Positions 26,191 to 34,579 of a stretch of 64,000 bases of DNA are shown piece by piece. Source of the DNA: DATAGF01 sp963813355 (lineage in GTDB: Bacteria > Actinomycetota > Thermoleophilia > Miltoncostaeales > Miltoncostaeaceae); the NCBI GenBank assembly GCA_963813355.1, contig CAWEYS010000008.1, positions 1 through 64,000 of the forward strand, written 5' to 3'. Within the stretch, counting starts at the first letter, position 1. Every line of letters begins with the position of its first letter. The notes beneath the pieces are model-generated. The model was given only the letters and a program-made list of their open reading frames with translations. It made no database searches and was not told the origin of the DNA. Position numbers and translations under genes: made by a program.

Positions 26191-27276
26191 CTAGGCGACG
26201 ACCTCGTCGCGCCGCACGGGGCGGTAGAGCGTGTCGCGCTCGACCGGGACCTTGCCCCCCGCCCGGATCAGCGTCTCCATCCGCTCCTGGGAGAGCCCGA
26301 GCGGCGTCTGGACCGTCGTGGCGTGCGCGATCCGCTCCTCGGTGAGCGTGCCGGACAGGTCGTCGAGGCCGTAGCCGAGGGCCTCGGACGTGATCTCCTC
26401 GCCGAGCATCACCCAGTGGCCCTTGACGTGCGGGAAGGTGTCCAGGAACAGCCGCGCCACGGCGATCGTGCGCAGCTTCTCCTCGCGCGTCGGGCCCGGG
26501 AGGTACGCGAAGTCGGTGTTGCCGGGCAGGAACGGCAGCGGGATGAAGGCCTGGAAGCCGCCCGTGTCGTCCTGCAGGTCGCGCAGCTCGCGCATGTGGT
26601 CAACCTGCTCCTCGGGCGTCTCGAAGTGGCCGAAGAGGAGGGTCGCGTTGGTCCGCAGGCCCTGGGCGTGCGCCTCGCGGTGGACCTCGAGCCACGTCTC
26701 TGCGGGGACCTTGCGATCGGCGATGATCTTGCGGACGCGCGGGCTGAAGACCTCGGCGCCGCCGCCGGGCATCGTGTCGTGGCCGGCCGCGCGCAGCCGC
26801 CGCAGCGCCTCGGCGCTGGTGACCTTCGAGATCCGCGCGATGAAGTCCACCTCGACCGCCGTGAGGGCGGTCAGCGACACGTGCGGCAGGGTCGCCTTGA
26901 GCTCGGAGAACAGCTCCTCGTAGTAGGGGAGGTCGTACTCCTTGGTCATCCCGCCCACGATGTGGAGCTCGGTGATGCCCAGGCCGGCGAGCTGCCCGGC
27001 CCGGTCGACGAGCTGGTCGACGCTGTACGCGTAGGCGCGCTCGTCCTTCTCGGTCCAGACCGCGAACGCGCAGAACCCGCAGCCGACCACGCAGATGTTG
27101 GTCGGGTTGAGGTGGGCGTTGACGTTGTAGGTCACGTCGTCGCCGTAGCGGCGCCGCACCACCGCGTCGGCCGCCGCACCGAGCTCCTCGAGCGGCGCCT
27201 CGCGGTAGAGCGCCACCGCCTCCTCCGGGGTGATCCGCCCACCGTCGGCGGCGCGGGCGAGGGTGGCCTCGGTCAT
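26191..27276 (-). CDS. mqnE: Aminodeoxyfutalosine synthase (radical SAM)
   Basis: 361 aa radical SAM enzyme of the futalosine menaquinone pathway, which joins 3-[(1-carboxyvinyl)oxy]benzoate to SAM. Cluster motif CVVGCGFC (CX3CX2C) in HLNPTNICVVGCGFCAF; HIVGGM, DTMPGGGAEVFSPRVR and FGHFETPEEQVDHM match MqnE rather than MqnC, although the two are close relatives. Leaderless start: TAACCT at 27290-27285 lies 8 nt before the ATG. This implies futalosine-type menaquinone synthesis; a prenyltransferase of the UbiA family lies 8 kb away. Confidence 0.85.
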   Translation of the reverse strand: MTEATLARAADGGRITPEEAVALYREAPLEELGAAADAVVRRRYGDDVTYNVNAHLNPTNICVVGCGFCAFAVWTEKDERAYAYSVDQLVDRAGQLAGLGITELHIVGGMTKEYDLPYYEELFSELKATLPHVSLTALTAVEVDFIARISKVTSAEALRRLRAAGHDTMPGGGAEVFSPRVRKIIADRKVPAETWLEVHREAHAQGLRTNATLLFGHFETPEEQVDHMRELRDLQDDTGGFQAFIPLPFLPGNTDFAYLPGPTREEKLRTIAVARLFLDTFPHVKGHWVMLGEEITSEALGYGLDDLSGTLTEERIAHATTVQTPLGLSQERMETLIRAGGKVPVERDTLYRPVRRDEVVA

Positions 27277-27284
27277 GGCGTCCG

Positions 27285-27337
27285 AGGTTATCAGGGGCTC
27301 CCGTCACCATGATCGGACACCCGTGCCGCGCTAGGCT
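27285..27337. promoter_or_regulatory. Back-to-back leaderless promoters of mqnE and DUF1802
   Basis: Minus-strand TAACCT (27290-27285) sits 8 nt before the mqnE ATG. Plus-strand TAGGCT (27332-27337) sits 7 nt before GTG 27345. No Shine-Dalgarno sequence exists for either. Confidence 0.55.
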
Positions 27338-27344
27338 GCCCCCC

Positions 27345-27920
27345 GTGCCCGAGCACGCGCTGAAGGAGTGGGCGGTGACGGTCGCGGCCCTCGCCGCGGG
27401 GGACCAGGTCCTGATCGTCCGGAAGGGCGGGATCGGCGAGAAGCGCTTCGAGCTGCCCCACCCCCGCTTCTACCTCTTCCCCACCTACGCCCACCAGCGC
27501 CCCGAGCTCGTGAAGCCCGCCGGCCGGGCGCGCTTCGGCGACCCCCTTGCCCAGCGCGAGGAGCCTGAGCGGCTGCCCCTGCCGGCCTACGCCGAGCTGC
27601 ACTCCGCCCACCCCATCGCCGACCCCGATGCCCTGGCGGCGATCGACGGCCTGCACATCCTCGCGCCGTCCTACGCCGAGGAGCGCCTGCGCTGGCGGCG
27701 CAAGCACCCCCTCTGGGCCGCGGTGCTGCGGGTCTGGTCGCTGCCGGAGCCCCCGGTCCTGGAGAGCGCATCCGCGTACGGGGGCTGCGTGAGCTGGGTG
27801 GAGCTCCCGGAGGCGGTCGGCCCCCCGGAAGAGCGGCGGCCGGCGCTGGACGACGCGGCGTTCGAGGAGGCGGCGGGCGCCGTCGAGGAGGCCCTCGCGT
27901 CGTCCGGAGTCCCGCGCTGA
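27345..27920 (+). CDS. DUF1802 family protein
   Basis: 191 aa. ALKEWAVTVAAL followed by VLIVRKGGIGEKRFELPHPRFYLFPTYAHQRPELVK is the DUF1802 signature. The family has no established activity. Leaderless start GTG 27345. The stop overlaps the ferredoxin ATG by one base, so it heads a coupled run of three or four small genes. Confidence 0.85.
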   Translation: MPEHALKEWAVTVAALAAGDQVLIVRKGGIGEKRFELPHPRFYLFPTYAHQRPELVKPAGRARFGDPLAQREEPERLPLPAYAELHSAHPIADPDALAAIDGLHILAPSYAEERLRWRRKHPLWAAVLRVWSLPEPPVLESASAYGGCVSWVELPEAVGPPEERRPALDDAAFEEAAGAVEEALASSGVPR

Positions 27921-28219
27921 TGCGCGCCCACGTGCTGGTCTGCCGAGGGCCGGACTGCGCCTCCCGCGGGGCCCAGGACGTCTACACCGCGGTGGCGTGG
28001 GAGGTCGAGCGGCGCGGCCTGTCCGAGGAGATCGTGCAGACCCAGTCCGGCTGCGTCGGGCCGCTGTGCGGCGGCGGGCCGGTGGTCTGCTGCTACCCGA
28101 CCGGCGCCTGGTACGCGCCGGTGGCGCCCGCCGATGCGGCCGCGATCGTGGAGCGCGACCTGGAGCGCGGCGAGGTCGTGCACGGGCTGGCCGCGGCGCG
28201 GCTGGAGGGCGCCGCATGA
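27920..28219 (+). CDS. Thioredoxin-like [2Fe-2S] ferredoxin
   Basis: 99 aa. Four-Cys pattern of thioredoxin-like ferredoxins: VCRGPDCASRG at the start, then SGCVGPLCGGGPVVCCYPTG. The N-terminal CX4-5C pair and the second pair near residue 45-50 hold the cluster; the fold is shared with NuoE. Electron carrier with unknown partner. ATG overlaps the DUF1802 stop, and its own stop overlaps a mini-ORF ATG (ATGA). Confidence 0.88.
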   Translation: MRAHVLVCRGPDCASRGAQDVYTAVAWEVERRGLSEEIVQTQSGCVGPLCGGGPVVCCYPTGAWYAPVAPADAAAIVERDLERGEVVHGLAAARLEGAA

Positions 28220-28278
28220 GCCCTTCTCGGGCTCGGCCGCTCTCGGCGGCGACCGGCCCTCGGCGGGCGGCGGCGTGA
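28216..28278 (+). CDS. 20-codon mini-ORF bridging two coupled genes
   Basis: A 20-residue Arg/Ala/Pro frame (MSPSRARPLSAATG and on). It starts in an ATGA overlap with the ferredoxin stop and ends in a GTGA overlap with the next gene's GTG. It may be only a translational relay that carries ribosomes across a 55-base gap. It could also be chance, though overlaps at both ends make this less likely. Confidence 0.35.
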   Translation: MSPSRARPLSAATGPRRAAA

Positions 28279-28601
28279 CCCACACGGAGGCCTTCGACGA
28301 GGTCCTGGCCGAGCAGCCCTCCGACTGGGCCTTCTTCGAGGTCTACGTCACGCTCGACGACCCCCTGCGGCTCAACGAGGCGCGCGTCGCGCTGGCGCGC
28401 GCGAACGCCCGGCCCATCCGGACCGTGGCCGACCACGACTTCGAGATCACGGTCGCGAACACGCACGGCCACGGCGCGCGCGCGGGCGTCGTGAGGTCGG
28501 CGCTCCGCATCCTCGACGACCGCCAGATCGGCGGCCGCACCTGGGCCGGCGCGACCCGCACGCTGGTGCGGCCGGCGCCGCCCCACCGCTACGGCCCCTA
28601 G
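28275..28601 (+). CDS. Conserved small protein, unknown function
   Basis: 108 aa, no membrane segment. Alternating strands and helices (WAFFEVYVTLDDPLRLNEARVALARANARPI, then DHDFEITVANTH, then SALRILDDRQIGGRTWAGATRTLV) suggest one alpha/beta domain. I do not recognise the family. GTG 28275 overlaps the mini-ORF stop. Sits between the ferredoxin and a winged-helix gene; the cluster suggests a redox-related role, which is inference. Confidence 0.6.
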   Translation: MTHTEAFDEVLAEQPSDWAFFEVYVTLDDPLRLNEARVALARANARPIRTVADHDFEITVANTHGHGARAGVVRSALRILDDRQIGGRTWAGATRTLVRPAPPHRYGP

Positions 28602-28616
28602 CACCAGGGCGCCGCG

Positions 28617-29066
28617 GTGAGCATGTACCGGGACGAGGACGACCTGCAGCTCCTCGCCGAGCTCGCGGGGGTCCTCGACCAGACGGTGACCGACGCGGGG
28701 CTCTCCCAGGGCCCCTACCTCGTGCTGCGCGAGCTGGTGGCGCACCCCGGGCCCAACCAGGTCACCGACCTGGCCGCGCGCCTCGGGGGCGGGCCCGACG
28801 AGGTGGCGACGCTGTGCGGGCGGCTCGTGGAGGCCGGGCTGGCGGAGGCGCGGCCCAACGGCGTGGAGGCGACCGAGGAGGGCGTCGCCACGGCCGCGGC
28901 CCTCGAGGAGCGCGCCAACGACGCGATGCTCGCCTACGTGATCGAGCGGCCCCACACCGCCACGGTCTACGGGCTGGTGGCCGCGATGCAGAGCGGCCGC
29001 TTCACCGTGGAGGACCTGCTGCGCTTCATCGCCGAGGGGCCGAGCGACGGCGACCCGGAGGCCTGA
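28617..29066 (+). CDS. MarR-like winged-helix regulator
   Basis: 149 aa. A MarR-type fold is suggested by SQGPYLVLRELVAHPGPNQVTDLAARLGGGPDEVATLCGRLVEAGLAEA, a recognition helix (DEVATLCGRL) between a first helix and the wing. The C-terminal helices (MLAYVIERPHTATVYGLVAAMQ) would form the dimer. It has no adjacent obvious operator. Start GTG 28617 (ATG 28623 also in frame). End of the DUF1802-ferredoxin run, possibly its regulator. Confidence 0.65.
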   Translation: MSMYRDEDDLQLLAELAGVLDQTVTDAGLSQGPYLVLRELVAHPGPNQVTDLAARLGGGPDEVATLCGRLVEAGLAEARPNGVEATEEGVATAAALEERANDAMLAYVIERPHTATVYGLVAAMQSGRFTVEDLLRFIAEGPSDGDPEA

Positions 29067-29076
29067 GCGGCCGAGC

Positions 29077-30174
29077 TCAGTAGCGCACGGCGCTCTCGCC
29101 CAGCGCGGCCCAGACGTCGAGCTTGGTGCGCACCCGCTTGATGACCTCGTCGGTGAACTCGTCGGTGCCCGCGTGCCCGCCGATGTCGGCGGTCCGGACG
29201 TCCTCGGCGACGGCCTCCAGCGCCCCCTCGTAGATCGCCCGCGAGACCACCGAGGCGTGCTCGTCCTGCATGTAGGGCAGCACCGAGGCCCCGGCGAGGA
29301 TCATCGCGAGCGGGTTGGCGACGTTCTTGCCCTGGAGCGTGGGCGCCGTGCCGTGGGGCGCCTCGGCCATGACGGCCGAGGCCCGGAAGTCCTCGTCGAA
29401 GGCCAGGAGCTGCGACTCGGCGCCCGCGATCGAGCCGAAGAGCTGCAGCACCATGTCCGACAGGCAGTCGCCGTCGCGGTTGAGGGCCGGCACGACCAGC
29501 GCGTCGCCGGTGTGGCTGATGAGGGCCGCGTAGAGGGCGTCGATGAGCATCGGGCGGTAGCGCACGTCGGGGTGGCGGGCCGCGGCGGCGTCGAGCTCCT
29601 CCTTGAGGACGCCCTCGTAGACCGGCGAGACGGTCCACTTGGGGCCGCCGAAGACCGTGGCGTGCATGCGCCGGGCCTGCTGGAAGGCGAACTCGGCGAC
29701 GGCGCGGCAGGTGCGCCGCGAGATGCGCTCCACGCGCCAGGCGACCTCGTCGTCGCCCTCGCCCTCGCGGTACTCGCGGGCGTTGTAGGCGTCGTCGACC
29801 GCCATGCGCACGATCGAGATGGGCGCGTGGATGCCGCCGATGGGCCGCACGCCCGACAGCCGCCGGCCGCTGCGGATGATGACCTTGCCCCCGATCGCCT
29901 CGCGCAGGAGGGCGTTGGGGCTGCCGACGTCCTCGGCGCCCTCGGGGGTGATGGTGGCGGCCTTCAGGCCGAAGCCGTGGCGCACCACGGCCTCGGCGGC
30001 GTCGAACACCGCCTGGTTCCGCGTGCGGCGGCGGTTCTCGAGCGAGAGGTCGTGGCGCTCGATCTCGAGCGGGAGCCCGGTCACGTCCGGGTCGAGGACG
30101 CGCAGGGCCTCCTCCAGGAGCTCCTGGCCGGTCTGGTCGCCCTCCATGACGACGAGGGTGCGCGACTGGGTCAG
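29077..30174 (-). CDS. Isocitrate/isopropylmalate dehydrogenase family enzyme
   Basis: About 365 aa beta-decarboxylating dehydrogenase. Substrate and metal residues are visible: SLENRRRTRNQ at the substrate loop, GPKWTVSPVYEG, MLIDALYAALI, VVPALNRDGDCLSD with the metal-binding Asp, and EAPHGTAPTLQGKNVANP for NAD(P). Cannot say from sequence whether isocitrate or another 2R,3S-hydroxyacid is oxidised. Start is unusual: CTG 30174 in a CTGA overlap with the upstream gene; the first ATG (30147) would cut into the GDQTG strand. Confidence 0.85.
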   Translation of the reverse strand: MTQSRTLVVMEGDQTGQELLEEALRVLDPDVTGLPLEIERHDLSLENRRRTRNQAVFDAAEAVVRHGFGLKAATITPEGAEDVGSPNALLREAIGGKVIIRSGRRLSGVRPIGGIHAPISIVRMAVDDAYNAREYREGEGDDEVAWRVERISRRTCRAVAEFAFQQARRMHATVFGGPKWTVSPVYEGVLKEELDAAAARHPDVRYRPMLIDALYAALISHTGDALVVPALNRDGDCLSDMVLQLFGSIAGAESQLLAFDEDFRASAVMAEAPHGTAPTLQGKNVANPLAMILAGASVLPYMQDEHASVVSRAIYEGALEAVAEDVRTADIGGHAGTDEFTDEVIKRVRTKLDVWAALGESAVRY

Positions 30175-30470
30175 GTCGGCGACGGCACGGCCTCCTCCAT
30201 CGCGTAGAGGCGCACGCGCGGGGCCCGGCCCTGGCGCTCCTCGAGCAGCGCGATCTGCGCCCGCGTCGCCGGCAGCCCGGCGAACGCCTCGGCATCCTCG
30301 CGCCGCTCCCACTCGGCCAGGCAGCCGTACTCGCCGGCGTCGGCGTCCACGAACAGGACGTGGCGCCGGCACCCGGCCGCGGCCGCGGCCAGACGGGCCG
30401 CGACGGCGCGCGCCTCGTCGAGGCTGCCCGGGCCGAGCCGGAACGAGATCTCCGTGCCGTAGAGGGTCAT
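30171..30470 (-). CDS. Small antibiotic-biosynthesis-monooxygenase-like protein
   Basis: 99 aa ferredoxin-like alpha/beta fold: GTEISFRLGPGSLDEARAVAARL, then HVLFVDADAGEYGCLAEWERREDAEAF, which is the ABM/heme-degrading type pattern of strand-helix-strand with WERREDAEAF. Catalytic role unproven. ATG 30470; TACCCT on the minus strand at 30486-30481 leaves almost no leader. The dehydrogenase begins in its stop (CTGA). Confidence 0.65.
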   Translation of the reverse strand: MTLYGTEISFRLGPGSLDEARAVAARLAAAAAGCRRHVLFVDADAGEYGCLAEWERREDAEAFAGLPATRAQIALLEERQGRAPRVRLYAMEEAVPSPT

Positions 30471-30480
30471 CCGACACGGC

Positions 30481-30518
30481 AGGGTAGCGCCGAGCCGCCC
30501 CGCCCGGGCCGCTAGGAT
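30481..30518. promoter_or_regulatory. Divergent promoters for the 30470 and 30525 genes
   Basis: Plus-strand TAGGAT (30513-30518) is 6 nt before ATG 30525. Minus-strand TACCCT (30486-30481) is 10 nt before ATG 30470. Both give leaders of only 0-4 nt. Confidence 0.5.
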
Positions 30519-30524
30519 CCTCGC

Positions 30525-31517
30525 ATGCGCTACCGCACCCTCCCCCGCACCGACGTCGCGGTCTCGGAGGTCGGCTTCGGCGTCTGGACGCTCGCCACCG
30601 GCTGGTGGGGCGACAAGGACGACCGCGAGGCGGTGGACCTGCTGCGCGCGGCGCTCGAGCGGGGCATCACGCTCTACGACACGGCCGACTCGTACGGCAA
30701 CGGGCGCGGCGAGACGATCCTGGCCGACGCCTTCGCGGGCCGCCGCGACGAGGTCGTCTACTCGACCAAGGTCGGCTACGACTGGTACACGCACAGCGGC
30801 CCCCGGGGCCAGCGCGAGCTGCCGCACGACTGGACCCCCGCCTTCGTCCGCCGCTCCTGCGAGCGCAGCCTCGAGCGCCTCGGCACCGACCGGATCGACG
30901 TCTACCAGCTCCACAACCCGCGCATGGACGCGATCCGCTCCGACGAGCTGTTCGCCACCCTCGAGGACCTCGTCGCCGAGGGGAAGGTGCGCACCTACGG
31001 CGTCTCGCTGGGGCCGAAGATCGGCTGGCGCGACGAGGGCCTGGCGGCGCTGGCGACCCGGCCGATCACGTCGCTGACGATGATCCACAACGTGCTCGAG
31101 CAGGACCCCGGCCGCGACCTCATCGAGGGCGCGCGGGAGGCGGACACCGGCCTGTTCGTGCGGGTCCCCCACTCCTCCGGGATGCTCGAGGGCAAGTACA
31201 CGACCGAGACGACCTTCCCGCCGAGCGACCACCGCAGCCACCGCCCGCGCTCCTGGCTGCTCGAGGGCCTCCAGAAGATCGAGGCGCTGAGGTTCCTGAC
31301 CGACGACCGCCCCCAGACGCTCGGGCAGGCGGCCCTCAAGTGGCTGCTCGCGGAGCCCCTGGTGATGACGACGCTGCCCAACATCTACTCGCTCGAGCAG
31401 CTCGAGGAGTTCGCCGCCGCGCCCGACCTGCCGGACCTGTCCGACGAGGACCTGGCCCGGATCGCCGCGCTCCACGCCGAGAACTTCGGCGTCGTGCCGG
31501 AGGCCGCGACGGCTTAG
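30525..31517 (+). CDS. Aldo/keto reductase
   Basis: 330 aa TIM barrel. Catalytic tetrad is visible: Asp and Tyr in LYDTADSYGNG, Lys in YSTKVGY and His in YQLHNPR. C-terminal NADPH-binding region TLPNIYSLEQLEEFAAAP. Likely reduces aldehydes or ketones; substrate unknown. Leaderless start (TAGGAT 6 nt upstream of ATG). The stop TAG shares bases with the convergent neighbour's TAA. Confidence 0.93.
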   Translation: MRYRTLPRTDVAVSEVGFGVWTLATGWWGDKDDREAVDLLRAALERGITLYDTADSYGNGRGETILADAFAGRRDEVVYSTKVGYDWYTHSGPRGQRELPHDWTPAFVRRSCERSLERLGTDRIDVYQLHNPRMDAIRSDELFATLEDLVAEGKVRTYGVSLGPKIGWRDEGLAALATRPITSLTMIHNVLEQDPGRDLIEGAREADTGLFVRVPHSSGMLEGKYTTETTFPPSDHRSHRPRSWLLEGLQKIEALRFLTDDRPQTLGQAALKWLLAEPLVMTTLPNIYSLEQLEEFAAAPDLPDLSDEDLARIAALHAENFGVVPEAATA

Positions 31518-32203
31518 CCCGCGAGGCGGGTGATGTGGGCCCGCACCATCTGGTCGGCGCCGTCCTCGCCCTCGGGCAGGGCCGCGGCCAGCCGCTCGGC
31601 CAGCCGCTCGGCCGCCCCGGCCGGGCCGGCGCTGCGCTCCACGTCCCCCAGGGCCTCGACGAGCCCGTCGTCGAGGCGGTCCTGCACCTCCACCAGGGGC
31701 TCGGAGGCGCGCAGGAAGCGCCGGTAGGCGCCCACCAGCCGCTCCTGGAGGGCCGTCGCGCGGTCGAGCTCGGGCACCGAGGCGAGCGCCCGGGCGGGGT
31801 CGTCGCGCCACCGGGCCAGCTCCAGGGCCCGGGCGGCGACGACCTCCAGGGTCTCGGCCACCTCGGGCGGGTCGCCCCCGCGGGCGAGCAGGCGCCCGAT
31901 GGCCCCCGCCAGGTCGCGGAGGGAGGCCGAGTCGATCAGCGACTCGAGCTGCTCCCAGAGCAGGCTCGCGGCCGCCGCCTCGCGCACCTGCCGGGGGTCG
32001 CGCGCCGCCGCCAGGCCGGCGTCCAGGCAGAGGAACGAGGGGCCCTCGAACGCGCACAGGTAGCTTCGGCGCCCGTGCGCCGACTCCACGGCCCGCACCC
32101 CCAGGGGCGGGCGGCCCGCGATCGCGGCCGCCGCGTCGCGAGCCGCGCCGAGGTCCTCCACCAGCGCCCGCAGCGCGGCGTCGTCGGGCGGCCCGCCCGT
32201 CAC
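31514..32203 (-). CDS. Uncharacterised protein coupled to the WS/DGAT gene
   Basis: 229 aa, soluble. A central SAHGRRSYLCAFEGPSFLCLDAG segment with two Cys precedes long Ala/Leu/Arg/Glu helices (residues about 75-229). No membrane segment and no recognised domain. GTG 32203 lies in a GTGA overlap with the acyltransferase stop, so it is translated with it and may help in neutral-lipid metabolism (inference from context only). Confidence 0.6.
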   Translation of the reverse strand: MTGGPPDDAALRALVEDLGAARDAAAAIAGRPPLGVRAVESAHGRRSYLCAFEGPSFLCLDAGLAAARDPRQVREAAAASLLWEQLESLIDSASLRDLAGAIGRLLARGGDPPEVAETLEVVAARALELARWRDDPARALASVPELDRATALQERLVGAYRRFLRASEPLVEVQDRLDDGLVEALGDVERSAGPAGAAERLAERLAAALPEGEDGADQMVRAHITRLAG

Positions 32204-33444
32204 GCGGCCGCGATGAGCGAGCGCGCCTCGGCCGCGGCGGCGTCGGCCATCTCCTGCAGGCCGTCGACCAGCACGGGATCGGCGCACAGGCCGAGGTGCA
32301 TGGTCCCCGCCAGCGACACCGCCCCGACGCGCAGCGCGTGGCGCTGCCCGATCTCGGCCAGCGAGTAGAGCCCGGAGACGGGCGCCCGCAGGACGGTCAC
32401 GGGCGACCGCGGGCCGACGACGTTCGACACGGACACGGCGAACGCCCGTGGGCTCGCCTCGAGCCGCGCGGCGAACCCCTCCAGGGCGGGCGACACGCGC
32501 TCGAGGCCGCGGCTCAGCTCGTCGAGCGTCTCGGCGTCGTGGCCCTCCTTGCACGCAGCGGTGGCCTCGTGGACGGCGCGCAGCCGCGCGATCGCGTCCG
32601 GCTCGCCCAGCGGCACCCCGATCGAGAAGAACGAGTCGCGGTTGGCGGCGTCCTCGCCCTCGTGGTGCAGGCTGACCGGCACCCGGAGCCGGAGGGTGCC
32701 GAGCGCTCCGTGGCGCGCCTCGAGCCAGCGCCGGATGCCCCCCGTGACCGCGCACAGGACCGCGTCGTTGACCGTCGCCCCGCAGGCCGCGCGCGCGGCA
32801 TCGTGCAACGGCTTCAGCGGGAAGACCGCGAACGCCACCTCGCGGTCGGCCCCGATCCGGCCGTCGAAGGGCGACGGCCCGCCGGGCGGCCCGAGCTCGC
32901 GCCGCAGGAGGCCGCGCAGCCGGCGCCGGCGCCCTTCGTCGGCGGCCGAGGCGCCGGCGCCGGCCGGGCGCGGGGCCGGGGCGGCGTCCCACAGGATCTC
33001 CTCCGCCAGGCGCATGGCCGTCGTCCCGTCGGCGAGCGCGTGGTGGGTCCGCCAGACCAGCGCCCGCCCCCCGTCCTGCAGCGGCGCGACGTCGATGCGC
33101 CACAGGGGGCGCGAGCGGTCCAGGCGCTCGGCGAAGAGCCGGGCCACCTCGCGGCGCAGCCCCGCGGGATCGAGGGGCCCGGTCGGGGCGGCGACGACGT
33201 GCTCGGCGACGTCGAAGCGCTCGGCGGGGACCCAGGCGGGGGCGCCCCCGGCCTCGCCGAGGCGGCGGGTCAGCTCCGGGGCGCCGCCGATGCGGGCCGC
33301 GACGTGCCGGCGCAGCCCGTCCAGGTCGGGCGCCGAATCGCCCAGGAGCACGACCTTGCAGGCGTGGCCGGCGACGGTGTCGCTCTCGAGCTCGAGGATC
33401 GCGCGGTCCTCGGGGCGCAGGAGGATCGGGGCGGACGGGGTCAC
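32200..33444 (-). CDS. Wax ester synthase/diacylglycerol acyltransferase
   Basis: 414 aa WS/DGAT acyltransferase, which makes storage triacylglycerol or wax esters from acyl-CoA. Active-site HHALADG (HHxxxDG) with the typical downstream arrangement TVNDAVLCAVTGG, VPVSLH and FAVSVSNVVGP. The last 100 residues are also typical. Leaderless: TATCCT (33457-33452) is 7 nt before GTG 33444. Storage lipid synthesis is usual in actinobacteria. Confidence 0.92.
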   Translation of the reverse strand: MTPSAPILLRPEDRAILELESDTVAGHACKVVLLGDSAPDLDGLRRHVAARIGGAPELTRRLGEAGGAPAWVPAERFDVAEHVVAAPTGPLDPAGLRREVARLFAERLDRSRPLWRIDVAPLQDGGRALVWRTHHALADGTTAMRLAEEILWDAAPAPRPAGAGASAADEGRRRRLRGLLRRELGPPGGPSPFDGRIGADREVAFAVFPLKPLHDAARAACGATVNDAVLCAVTGGIRRWLEARHGALGTLRLRVPVSLHHEGEDAANRDSFFSIGVPLGEPDAIARLRAVHEATAACKEGHDAETLDELSRGLERVSPALEGFAARLEASPRAFAVSVSNVVGPRSPVTVLRAPVSGLYSLAEIGQRHALRVGAVSLAGTMHLGLCADPVLVDGLQEMADAAAAEARSLIAAA

Positions 33445-33451
33445 GGCAGCC

Positions 33452-33503
33452 AGGATAGAGGCCGCCCGCCCGGCGACGGGCGGCGCCGCCGCGAGCGTAC
33501 AAT
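33452..33503. promoter_or_regulatory. Divergent leaderless promoters of WS/DGAT and NUDIX genes
   Basis: Minus-strand TATCCT (33457-33452) 7 nt before GTG 33444; plus-strand TACAAT (33498-33503) 7 nt before GTG 33511. The two start codons are 66 bp apart. Confidence 0.6.
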
Positions 33504-33510
33504 CCGGCCG

Positions 33511-34131
33511 GTGACCGGCGGAGTCGACTGCCCCCCGCACCCGCCGGCGCGGGTGCCCCCTGCCGCCGACCTGGCGGCGACCCTCGCCGCGGCCCTCCGG
33601 GAGCGGCGCCCCGCCGCGCTGCCCGGCCCGGGCCGCCGCGCGGCCGTCCTGCTGGTGCTGTTCGACCGGGAGGGCGAGGCCCACCTCCTCCTGACCAAGC
33701 GCAGCGACAGCGTGCCCTCGCACCCGGGGCAGATCTCCCTCCCCGGCGGGGTGGTGGAGCCCGGCGACGCGACGCCGCGCGCGGCGGCCCTGCGCGAGAC
33801 CGAGGAGGAGGTCGGCATCCCCGCGGCCTCCCTGCGGGTCGTCGGGGAGCTGGACGACGTGAGCACGATGGTCTCGGGCTTCATCGTCCGGCCGTTCGTG
33901 GCCGTCGCCGACGGCGCCCTGGCGCCCGTGGCGAGCGACGCCGAGGTCGCTCAGATCCTCGAGGTGCGGGTCGCCGACCTGCTGCGGGCCGACGCCGCCC
34001 TCCCCGCCGACCCCGCCCCGCTCGCGCTGCGCTACCCGCTCGTCGGCGAGGACGTCTGGGGCGCCACCGCGCGGATCCTGCGGATCTTCAGCCGGGTGAC
34101 GCGCTGCTCCCTGGCCGGAGCGGCGCCGTAG
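33511..34131 (+). CDS. NUDIX hydrolase, CoA pyrophosphatase type
   Basis: 206 aa. NUDIX box GGVVEPGDATPRAAALRETEEEVGI is complete. The flanking TKRSDSVPSHPGQISLPGG is the UPF0035 motif of CoA diphosphatases such as NudL/PCD1. Cleaves CoA or its derivatives to 3'-phospho-AMP and phosphopantetheine. GTG 33511 is leaderless. The last 44 bases overlap the convergent MarR gene. Confidence 0.92.
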   Translation: MTGGVDCPPHPPARVPPAADLAATLAAALRERRPAALPGPGRRAAVLLVLFDREGEAHLLLTKRSDSVPSHPGQISLPGGVVEPGDATPRAAALRETEEEVGIPAASLRVVGELDDVSTMVSGFIVRPFVAVADGALAPVASDAEVAQILEVRVADLLRADAALPADPAPLALRYPLVGEDVWGATARILRIFSRVTRCSLAGAAP

Positions 34132-34573
34132 GCCCGCCCACGAGGGCGCTCAGGTCGACGAGCAGGCCCCGCAGCTCGGCGAAGCGCTCCGCGCCCAGGC
34201 CGCGCTCCCAGTCGTCCTCCACCTCCCCGACGATCTCCCGCATCGCCTCGCCCGCCATCCGGCCGCGGTCGGTGAGGGCGATGCGCGTCGAGCGGCCGTC
34301 CGTCGGATCCTCGCGCCGTTCGAGGTAGCCGAGGTCCTCCATCTGCCCCAGCAGGTAGTTGAGGGCCTGCTTGGTCATGCTCAGCTCCGCGGCGAGCTCG
34401 GAGGGCCGCATCCCGTGGGGCCCCGGGTACTGCAGGACCCTCAGGTGCGAGGCGTGAAGGCCCTCGAAGCCGCGCGTGCGCATCCCGTCCGCCATCTGCT
34501 CGCGCACGACGTCCAGCGGGACGCGCAGAAGGGCGCCGATCAGCGGGGGTGGTTGAGGAGGAGCGCTGGCCAT
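34088..34573 (-). CDS. MarR-family transcriptional regulator
   Basis: 161 aa. Winged helix: HLRVLQYPGPHGMRPSELAAELSMTKQALNYLLGQMEDLGYLERREDPTDGRSTRIALTDRGR. Start at ATG 34573, whose own promoter appears to be TATGCT on the minus strand at 34615-34610. Two near-identical palindromes in the 83-bp gap to the divergent cupin gene are its likely operators, giving autorepression and control of the cupin. It overlaps the NUDIX gene by 44 bp at its end. Confidence 0.92.
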   Translation of the reverse strand: MASAPPQPPPLIGALLRVPLDVVREQMADGMRTRGFEGLHASHLRVLQYPGPHGMRPSELAAELSMTKQALNYLLGQMEDLGYLERREDPTDGRSTRIALTDRGRMAGEAMREIVGEVEDDWERGLGAERFAELRGLLVDLSALVGGPTAPLRPGSSASPG

Positions 34574-34579
34574 GATTCC

